Assembly: GCA_964655195.1 (NCBI GenBank)
Contig: CAZZLK010000027.1
Coordinates: 1 to 6,434 of the forward strand
Direction of reading: 5' to 3'
Source of the DNA: DUMJ01 sp964655195
GTDB lineage: Bacteria > DUMJ01
DNA length: 6,434 nucleotides
The notes under the pieces are model-generated. The model did not search any database. It was not told where the DNA came from and worked only from the letters and a program-made list of their open reading frames with translations. The position numbers were made by a program, and so were the translations under genes. Below, piece after piece: positions 1 to 5,499 of the stretch. The first letter of the stretch is position 1. Each line of letters opens with the position of its first letter.

Positions 1-30
1 GAAATTATTAGACCTGTGTTAGATATAGAT

Positions 31-36
31 AAGGAA
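31..36 (+). promoter_or_regulatory. Candidate ribosome binding site for ATG 46
   Basis: AAGGAA lies ten bases before the ATG at 46, whereas no Shine-Dalgarno-like sequence precedes the in-frame GTG at 16. This favours ATG 46 within the visible sequence. The bases could equally be internal codons if the gene starts upstream of the window. Confidence 0.4.
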
Positions 37-45
37 GATCTCCCA

Positions 46-1320
46 ATGTATAATTTAAGTACCATTAAGAGAGAACCATGGAAAGATATTCCTACCTCTG
101 AAGATGATGGAAGGTTCGCTTTTCTGGTTCATCCTCTAGACCTTGCCAATTACTATGAGTTTGATCCGTCTCTCTCTGTACTTCCAAGAGAGAAGATAGC
201 TCTCTTCTCTGAGATCGGAAAAGATCTAATAAAGCCCTTTGTGATAGGAAAGACAAGGGTAATCTCTGACTATGGTGCCACTGCCTATGGAGAATTTATC
301 AATATACCCTATACTGCAAGACAGATGATAGAAACACCACAGGATAAAATGTTGAAGATCATAGAAGATGCTATTATTCTTGCGGTTAATAGAGGGGCTA
401 GGATTGTAGGACTTGGGGCGTATACATCTGTAGTTACAAGAGGAGGTACTGCGATTAAAGATAAGTATGTTCCTCTAACAACTGGAAACAGTTATACAGT
501 GGCTGCAAGTATAGAGGCAATAAGACTTGCTTCTGCAAAACTTGGGAATAGTTTAAGTCAATCTGTTATCAGTATTATAGGAGCAACCGGGTCTATTGGA
601 AGAGCTTTAGCTATACTCTTGGGGAAAGAGGCATACAAAATTATTCTGGTAGGTAATCCTGCCCATCCAAAGTCCAGTATGAGAAGACTGAGAAAGGTAT
701 GTATAGACTTGTGTATAAATATTGCGAGGAATTTGGAGAATAGCTGGAATCCTATCGAGGGAACTATGGGTGATTATCTCTCATCTTTAAGTTTACCTTC
801 TTTTGAGGACCTAGATAACTGGGAAAAAATAATAGACTTACTTGAGGAGAGAGGATATATAAAGATTACAACAGAGCTTCCATCAGCACTATCGCTTTCT
901 GATATTATTGTCTCCGCTACCAATAGTCCTAGAGAGCTTATAGACCCAAAAGATATAAAATTTGGAGCTATTATATGTGACATATCAAGACCTCCCAATG
1001 TGAGCCCTAAGATAAAAGAGTTGCGCCCTGACGTGTTGGTAATCGATGGAGGGATTATAGAGATGCCAGGTAAGCCATCTTTAGGCTGGTATTTTGGTCT
1101 TGAGAGAGGATTGGTTTATGCCTGTATGGCTGAGACTATAATGCTTGCACTGGAGAAGAATTATACAAATATGAGTCTGGGGAATGAACTTACTATAGAT
1201 GGAATAGAATACTTTAGAGAATTAGCCAAGAAACACGGATTTAAGATAAGTCAACTGAGAAGCTTTGATAGGCCTGTCTCTAAAGAGGATTGGGATAGAA
1301 TTTTAAATGCTAGACAATGA
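46..1320 (+). CDS. Acyl-ACP-reductase-like NAD(P)-dependent oxidoreductase (AAR family)
   Basis: Predicted cytoplasmic reductase related to cyanobacterial long-chain acyl-[ACP] reductase, which makes fatty aldehydes from acyl-ACP. Relatives outside cyanobacteria are often labelled shikimate-dehydrogenase-like. Numbered from the ATG at 46 (424 aa): FAFLVHP at 24-30, LGAYTSV at 123-129, TTGNSYT at 145-151, glycine-rich loop GATGSIG at 179-185, and YACMAET with Cys360. Cys360 aligns with Cys294 of cyanobacterial AAR (FACFAEA). The C-terminal pattern of an Asn-Leu-Gly-rich stretch followed by KHGF also matches AAR. The protein is longer than the 341-aa cyanobacterial enzyme because of an N-terminal extension and about 50 extra residues between Rossmann strands (around 206-285). 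Start: ATG 46 has AAGGA ten bases upstream, but the frame is open to base 1 and GTG 16 is possible, so the gene may begin outside the window. Family is confident; substrate is inferred, and no aldehyde-deformylating oxygenase gene is nearby. Confidence 0.85.
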   Translation: MYNLSTIKREPWKDIPTSEDDGRFAFLVHPLDLANYYEFDPSLSVLPREKIALFSEIGKDLIKPFVIGKTRVISDYGATAYGEFINIPYTARQMIETPQDKMLKIIEDAIILAVNRGARIVGLGAYTSVVTRGGTAIKDKYVPLTTGNSYTVAASIEAIRLASAKLGNSLSQSVISIIGATGSIGRALAILLGKEAYKIILVGNPAHPKSSMRRLRKVCIDLCINIARNLENSWNPIEGTMGDYLSSLSLPSFEDLDNWEKIIDLLEERGYIKITTELPSALSLSDIIVSATNSPRELIDPKDIKFGAIICDISRPPNVSPKIKELRPDVLVIDGGIIEMPGKPSLGWYFGLERGLVYACMAETIMLALEKNYTNMSLGNELTIDGIEYFRELAKKHGFKISQLRSFDRPVSKEDWDRILNARQ

Positions 1321-1759
1321 TGTCTATTATTATACCTTTTACCAGCGCCTCTATCCTAAGACTGTTTATTTTCCTTCTTATTGCATTTAATCTCTCACTT
1401 ACAATAGGATTATCAAGATCCGATATGTTTTTTAGAATCCTCTCTTCTTCTACTAATCTCCTTATCTCTCTTTTTATCTCTTCTTGACTCCTGAGAAAGA
1501 GCCCTGTCTCTTCTTTGCTATCTCTGGACTTAAACTTTGCCTGGGATTCCCCTCCAACTACTATCAACCTCTTTGTTACGGGATCTATAGCAAACTTTAT
1601 CTTTATCTCTGTATCTACAATCTCTTTATTGGTATTTAACGCATATCTTTCAAATACTCTTATATTTAACGCCTCATGAGCAGCAACACCAGTTATGGCA
1701 TCAAATCCCTGATAAAATCTATATGTTGCTCCTTCTCCTGTAAATGTAGTTACCTGCAT
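1310..1759 (-). CDS. Small uncharacterised protein with AHE...VGGE pattern and helical C-terminus
   Basis: A 149-residue soluble protein with no signal peptide or membrane segment. The start is ATG 1759 rather than the upstream TTG 1777, because GGGAGGA at 1769-1775 sits nine bases before the ATG and would overlap the start of the longer version. The N-terminal half holds GVAAHEA (24-30) and a beta-rich stretch ending in VVGGE (67-71). This order, AHE then a strand then a GG turn, resembles bacterial SprA-related/putative metalloprotease-like proteins, but the second histidine of HExxH is Asn32 here, so zinc protease activity is doubtful. Residues about 90-135 are highly charged (EEIKREIRR, RRKINSLR) and likely form a long helix or coiled coil. 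It converges on the reductase with an 11-bp stop-end overlap and diverges from apgM. Real gene: likely. Function: unknown; the family resemblance is from memory and weak. Confidence 0.75.
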   Translation of the reverse strand: MQVTTFTGEGATYRFYQGFDAITGVAAHEALNIRVFERYALNTNKEIVDTEIKIKFAIDPVTKRLIVVGGESQAKFKSRDSKEETGLFLRSQEEIKREIRRLVEEERILKNISDLDNPIVSERLNAIRRKINSLRIEALVKGIIIDIIV

Positions 1760-1768
1760 AGAAGATAA

Positions 1769-1775
1769 TCCTCCC
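1769..1775 (-). promoter_or_regulatory. Strong Shine-Dalgarno site that sets the start at 1759
   Basis: The - strand reads GGGAGGA here, nine bases before ATG 1759. The near-consensus sequence and normal spacing mark the ATG as the start and remove six residues from the longest ORF, whose TTG start codon (1775-1777) overlaps this site. Confidence 0.8.
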
Positions 1776-1838
1776 AAATAATATTACCACAAAATGATAA
1801 GATAGGAAAGACGGACATAAAGATTTTCTTTGAGTTTA

Positions 1839-1847
1839 TGTTATAAT
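1839..1847 (+). promoter_or_regulatory. Extended -10 promoter for the apgM operon
   Basis: TGTTATAAT is a perfect extended -10 element (TG, one base, TATAAT) in the divergent intergenic region, ending 38 bases before the apgM start. No good -35 hexamer lies at 16-18 bp spacing, which is common for extended -10 promoters. Transcription would begin near 1854-1856, giving a leader of about 30 nt. It is the only convincing promoter seen for the four-gene + strand operon. Confidence 0.65.
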
Positions 1848-1874
1848 GAAATAGACCTATAATTCTGTATGAAA

Positions 1875-1883
1875 GAGGTGATC
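1875..1883 (+). promoter_or_regulatory. Near-perfect Shine-Dalgarno site of apgM
   Basis: GAGGTGATC, within the longer AAAGAGGTGATC, is complementary to almost the whole 16S rRNA 3' tail (consensus AAGGAGGTGATC, one mismatch in twelve). It lies just before ATG 1886. This predicts high translation of apgM and supports a bacterial host. Confidence 0.8.
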
Positions 1884-1885
1884 TA

Positions 1886-3172
1886 ATGTATAAGTTACTA
1901 TATATTGTATTGGATGGACTAGGAGATAGACCCTGTAAAGAATTAGATGGAAAAACTCCTCTGGAGGCAGCTGATACTCCTAATATGGATAATCTGGCTA
2001 GGATGGGTAAGACAGGAGTGGTGGATACGGTAGGTCCTGGTATAGCGCCAGAGTCAGATATTGCAGTTATCAGTATTCTAGGGTATGATGCGGAGAGGTA
2101 TTATACGGGAAGAGGACCTTTAGAGTGTTTTGCTGTCGGGCTTGATATCCAACCTGGGGACCTTGCTTTTAGAGTAAACTTCGCTACTATGGACGAAAAT
2201 AGATACCTGGTAGATAGGAGAGCAGGAAGAGATCTTACTACTGAGGAAGCTAAGGCATTGGCAGAAGAGGTCAATAGTAAGGTAAAGCTAACTAGTCATC
2301 CTGCAGAATTCAAATTTATAAGTACTGTTGGTCATAGAGGAGTCCTCTGGATCAGGTGTAAAGAGGGTCCACTCTCAGCTAATATTACCAATACTGATCC
2401 TGCCTATGATAAGATTGGTTATTTTGGAGTAGCTAAAGAAAAGTTTGAACCCTACCTCCAGGTATGTAAGCCACTGGATGATAGTATAGAAGCTAAGAGA
2501 GCTGCTGATCTGACAAATGAATTTGTAGAGAAGAGTCATATCGTTCTTAACAATGCAGAGGTGAACTTGAAGAGAAAGGCACAGGGGAAGATGATGGGTA
2601 ATGTTATACTTACCCGAGATGCAGGCGACAGGCTTCCCCAATTTCCAAATATAAAGGAATTGTTTGGCTTGAATTTTGCCTGTTTTGCAGAGATGCCGGT
2701 AGAGATGGGTATCGCTATGCTTACAGGTATGGATACAGTGGAGCTACCCGAACCTACAGGTGACCCTAAAGTGGACTATCCTCTGAGAGCAGAGAAGGCT
2801 ATTGAATATATGAAGCAATATGATGCACTTTATATACATCTAAAGGGACCAGATGTACCTGGACACGACGGAAAGGCGATTGAGAAACGTGATAGCATCT
2901 CCTCTATAGATAGATATTTCTTTGGGGAACTATTACCCAAGGTAGACCTTTCTAAGGTTGTCATAGCTGTAACAGCTGATCATTCAACACCCTGCGAATT
3001 AAAAGCCCATTCTGATGATCCAGTGCCTCTACTGGTAGCTGGAGGAGGTATAGAGAGCGATGGAACTACAGCCTATTCAGAGAGAGAATGTGCAAAGGGC
3101 TCTTTGGGTAGATTGCTTGGAAATCAGCTGATGCCTTTATTTGTCAAATTGGTTAAGAAAGGAGAAGATTGA
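1886..3172 (+). CDS. apgM: 2,3-bisphosphoglycerate-independent phosphoglycerate mutase, archaeal type (aPGM)
   Basis: Cytoplasmic enzyme interconverting 3-phosphoglycerate and 2-phosphoglycerate in glycolysis and gluconeogenesis; alkaline-phosphatase superfamily, two divalent metals. The 428-aa protein opens with the family signature VLDGLGDRP (8-16, metal ligand Asp10), GKTPLEAADTPNMD (22-35) and SDIAVISILGYD (57-68), where Ser57 is the expected phosphoserine nucleophile. GRGPLE (75-80) and FRVNFATMD (95-103) follow. The C-terminal metal site is visible as Asp323 and His327 (GPDVPGHDG), Asp365-His366 (TADHS) and His375 (HSDDPVPLL). The GLGDRP opening and full-length fit favour true aPGM over the related proposed homoserine kinase subfamily. 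It is slightly longer than typical archaeal members (about 400-410 aa). It is the first gene of the operon, with its own promoter and very strong ribosome binding site. Confidence 0.95.
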   Translation: MYKLLYIVLDGLGDRPCKELDGKTPLEAADTPNMDNLARMGKTGVVDTVGPGIAPESDIAVISILGYDAERYYTGRGPLECFAVGLDIQPGDLAFRVNFATMDENRYLVDRRAGRDLTTEEAKALAEEVNSKVKLTSHPAEFKFISTVGHRGVLWIRCKEGPLSANITNTDPAYDKIGYFGVAKEKFEPYLQVCKPLDDSIEAKRAADLTNEFVEKSHIVLNNAEVNLKRKAQGKMMGNVILTRDAGDRLPQFPNIKELFGLNFACFAEMPVEMGIAMLTGMDTVELPEPTGDPKVDYPLRAEKAIEYMKQYDALYIHLKGPDVPGHDGKAIEKRDSISSIDRYFFGELLPKVDLSKVVIAVTADHSTPCELKAHSDDPVPLLVAGGGIESDGTTAYSERECAKGSLGRLLGNQLMPLFVKLVKKGED

Positions 3173-3184
3173 TTTAAAGAAGAT

Positions 3185-4261
3185 ATGAAAGGATTAGTTA
3201 GAGGCTATATAGATGTAGGGAGAAATGATCCCTGTCCGTGTGGGAGTGGTAAGAAATTTAAGAAGTGCTGTCTTTCTTCTTACGAAGAGTCTCTAGAGAT
3301 AAATTTTCTAAAGTTTTCTCTATATTATAAGATTGCCTACTACTCTTTTACCAATTATAAAGAAGCATTTAAAGACATTCTTGGGAAGTTTGAAAGAAAA
3401 GATCTTGCCTCAGTGGATACTTTTGATGACCTAGTTAGGAATAAGACTGATTGGGAAGAGATCTTGGACTGGTTTATATTCAACGAATACGTTGCCAAAG
3501 GGAAGACTCCACTCCAGCTATTTTTGGAAGATGGAGATGCCTCAGAAAAAGAGAAGAGCCTTCTGGAGAGATTTGATGGCACATACTGGTCAGTTTACGA
3601 AGTAAATGATGTGGTCAATAAACTTGGTAGAGCCAGGCTTACAGACCTCATAGGTGGTAAAGAGTACGTGGTATTCGATGAAAATATTATGCACCTTTCT
3701 GGAGGGGAGATTGCTTTTGGCAGGATAGTCCCTCATAATAATTTCTACTTCTTAGGGTATGTCTTTGTCCCTTGGTTGATAAGTAAACCGGAGGGACTGG
3801 AAGACCTTCTGAACCAATTTATAGAGACCCTTAGAAACGAAGGAACCTCTATAGAATATACATTACGCATCTATGGGTATCGTCTCTATCTATTTATAAA
3901 CAGTATGTCTCAGCCTAGAGAAGAAGAACCTAGGATTAAGATCTCTGAATATGAAATAAAAGATTATGACAAAGTAACTAGTATATTACAACTTTCTCCC
4001 TTCTTTGTTAAGAGACACGATACATCTCAGGGGAAGGTCTTTGTCTGTGTCAGAAATCCTAGGAGTAATATCCTGCTTAATACCAGCCAGATAATCCTTC
4101 CCAGCGAAGAAGAGACAGAGGAAGATTTAGATCTGGGTGTGGTCAGGATCTATGAGAATACATTAGATGTTTTGGCTCTAGACAGTAAAAGATTAGAGGT
4201 TGTAAGATCCCTTGTAGAAGAACTACTGGGAGATAGTATTGTACTGAAAGAATCAGGGTGA
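3185..4261 (+). CDS. SEC-C motif protein of unknown function
   Basis: A 358-aa cytoplasmic protein with an N-terminal SEC-C zinc motif: GRNDPCPCGSGKKFKKCC at 12-29, with Cys17, Cys19, Cys28 and Cys29 in the C-x-C-x8-C-C pattern. This short zinc-binding motif is known from the SecA C-terminus, where it contacts SecB and ribosomes, and from many stand-alone proteins. The rest resembles uncharacterised SEC-C proteins that share a WF(I/L)F...GKTPL..FLE block (here 96-115) and a following SVYEV...DL..G.EY.VF region (136-164). There is no signal peptide or transmembrane segment. It begins 12 bp after apgM; the nearest purine-rich sequence (AAAGAAG) is only two bases from the ATG, so translation probably depends on coupling to apgM. 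It should not be annotated as SecA. Function is unknown; a role in protein or ribosome contact is only inferred from the motif. Confidence 0.85.
   Translation: MKGLVRGYIDVGRNDPCPCGSGKKFKKCCLSSYEESLEINFLKFSLYYKIAYYSFTNYKEAFKDILGKFERKDLASVDTFDDLVRNKTDWEEILDWFIFNEYVAKGKTPLQLFLEDGDASEKEKSLLERFDGTYWSVYEVNDVVNKLGRARLTDLIGGKEYVVFDENIMHLSGGEIAFGRIVPHNNFYFLGYVFVPWLISKPEGLEDLLNQFIETLRNEGTSIEYTLRIYGYRLYLFINSMSQPREEEPRIKISEYEIKDYDKVTSILQLSPFFVKRHDTSQGKVFVCVRNPRSNILLNTSQIILPSEEETEEDLDLGVVRIYENTLDVLALDSKRLEVVRSLVEELLGDSIVLKESG
3218..3271 (+). other. SEC-C zinc-binding motif (coding sub-feature)
   Basis: Codes for residues 12-29 of the 358-aa protein, with the four cysteines in CxC...CC arrangement and the typical GSGKKFKK basic core. 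The motif is intact, so zinc binding is expected. Confidence 0.9.
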
Positions 4262-4265
4262 ATTT

Positions 4266-5432
4266 ATGGCAGATATTAGACCCTTTATTGGGCTTACTTA
4301 TAACAGAGATGTGATAAACAACATAGAGGAAGTATTATCACCTCCATATGATATTATTTCCTCTGAGCTTCAAAGAAATCTCTATGACAAACATCCCTAC
4401 AACATAGTCAGGCTAGAACTACCATTAGGTGATAATGATGAGAAATATATAAATGCCAGTGAGACATTAAGACTTTGGATAAGGAATAATATCCTCGTTC
4501 CCTCAAAAGAAGCATCCTTTTACTTCTATAAAGAGAGATATAAGATAGAAGATAAAGAGAGAGTATTGAGAGGTTTTTTTGGAGTAGTAAGGATAGAGCC
4601 TTTTGAGAAGAGGGTCATCCTTCCCCATGAATTTACATTTTCAAAACCTAAGGCGGACAGATTCAACCTTCTGAAATATACACAGTCAAATATAAGTCCT
4701 ATATTAGGGATGTACTTTGATGATGCTGGATTCAATAGAGATATATGGGATTATGTTGAATCACAGAAGCCTTTATTTTCTTCAGATAGATTCTTACTAT
4801 GGGCTGTAGATGACAGAACCATTGATATTACGAACTTCTTTATTAATAAGGTAATACTTATAGCAGATGGACATCATAGATATGAGACAGCATTGGAGTA
4901 TAAAAATCTTATGGAGTCTGAATTAGGTAGGTCTGGAGCGTATAGCTTTGTTATGATGTTTTTGGTTGACGCATACAGTGGTGGTTTAAGTCTACTTCCT
5001 ACTCATAGGGTTATAAAGGGCGTTTCTAAAGATTTTGAAAGAGCCCTCAGGGATACATTTAATATAGAGGGTGATAATCTGGTAAGGATGAGTCAAGATG
5101 AGTATCTGGTCTATATCTATAGAGATGGAGAAATTGCCAGATTTAGGACAGAAGAACTCAATGTTATCTCGATACATAAATTCCTGAATAATTTTAAAGA
5201 TATATCTATATCTTATACTCATAGCTTAGAGGAGGCTAAGTCTCTCGTAGATAATGGAGCTTATGATCTGGCTTTTATTGTTAATCCACCATCGATGGAT
5301 ACATTAAAGATGATCGTTGAGAATGGTGAGAGATTGCCCCAGAAATCTACTTACTTTTATCCAAAGATAGGGGCTGGCTTAGTTATATATAACCATAATA
5401 TTAATGACAGGGAGATGAGACAGAATGTATAG
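4266..5432 (+). CDS. DUF1015 family protein
   Basis: A 388-aa cytoplasmic protein recognised as DUF1015 (COG4198) from its order of motifs: SPPYDIIS at 25-32, HPYNIVRLELP at 43-53, LPHEFTFSKPKADR at 119-132, the SNISPI block at 141-146, IADGHHRYETAL at 199-210, LPTHR at 244-248, and KSTYFYPKIGAGLV at 360-373. Length is normal for the family and both ends are intact. No biochemical role is established. The family is often seen beside phosphoglycerate dehydrogenase and phosphoserine aminotransferase genes (from memory), and DGHHR recalls the DGHxR motif of ParB/Srx-fold proteins, some of which are free-serine kinases. Start ATG 4266 follows AGGGTGA at 4255-4261, which overlaps the stop codon of the SEC-C gene, so translation is probably coupled. 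Family assignment is firm; serine or phosphoglycerate metabolism is inference. Confidence 0.92.
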   Translation: MADIRPFIGLTYNRDVINNIEEVLSPPYDIISSELQRNLYDKHPYNIVRLELPLGDNDEKYINASETLRLWIRNNILVPSKEASFYFYKERYKIEDKERVLRGFFGVVRIEPFEKRVILPHEFTFSKPKADRFNLLKYTQSNISPILGMYFDDAGFNRDIWDYVESQKPLFSSDRFLLWAVDDRTIDITNFFINKVILIADGHHRYETALEYKNLMESELGRSGAYSFVMMFLVDAYSGGLSLLPTHRVIKGVSKDFERALRDTFNIEGDNLVRMSQDEYLVYIYRDGEIARFRTEELNVISIHKFLNNFKDISISYTHSLEEAKSLVDNGAYDLAFIVNPPSMDTLKMIVENGERLPQKSTYFYPKIGAGLVIYNHNINDREMRQNV

Positions 5433-5499
5433 TCTGAGAGAAAGATTTTTGGTGTTATTTATAGTATTTTTACTTATTTTTCCATCTATTTCTTTTGCT
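5425..5499 (+). other. Sec signal peptide (coding sub-feature)
   Basis: Codes for a short basic start, a Phe/Leu/Ile/Val-rich core and a Ser-Phe-Ala cleavage site. There is no cysteine at +1, so it is not a lipoprotein. The mature protein is predicted to start at Gln26 and to be periplasmic or extracellular. Confidence 0.8.

Noticed and set aside
774..998. Short - strand reading frame (74 codons) inside the reductase gene
   Set aside because: It lies wholly within a well-supported gene, is serine-rich as expected from antisense codons, and shows no domain signature.
1781..1789. TGGTAATAT on the - strand as an extended -10 element
   Set aside because: Only four of six bases match the hexamer, and transcription would begin inside the ribosome binding site of the 149-aa gene.
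1794..1821. Possible - strand promoter for the 149-aa gene (TATCAT at 1794-1799, TTTATG at 1816-1821 on the - strand, 16 bp apart)
   Set aside because: The -10 matches five of six bases but the -35 only three of six, and the region is so AT-rich that such matches arise by chance. A promoter must exist here but I cannot place it with confidence.
1760..1885. Riboswitch or small RNA in the divergent intergenic region
   Set aside because: The predicted leader of about 30 nt is too short for a riboswitch and I see no strong stem-loop; only the promoter and ribosome binding sites are supported.
2375..2641. - strand reading frame (88 codons) inside apgM
   Set aside because: Antisense to a conserved enzyme, with no recognisable domain; treated as a shadow.
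3218..3271. SecA identity for the SEC-C protein
   Set aside because: Only the short zinc motif is shared. It sits at the N-terminus and the protein has no SecA ATPase motifs.
3355..3582. - strand reading frame (75 codons) inside the SEC-C gene
   Set aside because: Antisense composition only, overlapping a conserved region of the SEC-C protein.
4526..4735. - strand reading frame (69 codons) inside the DUF1015 gene
   Set aside because: Lies opposite the conserved LPHE...SNISPI block of DUF1015; no independent coding evidence.
4992..5222. - strand reading frame (76 codons) inside the DUF1015 gene
   Set aside because: Shadow frame with no motif.
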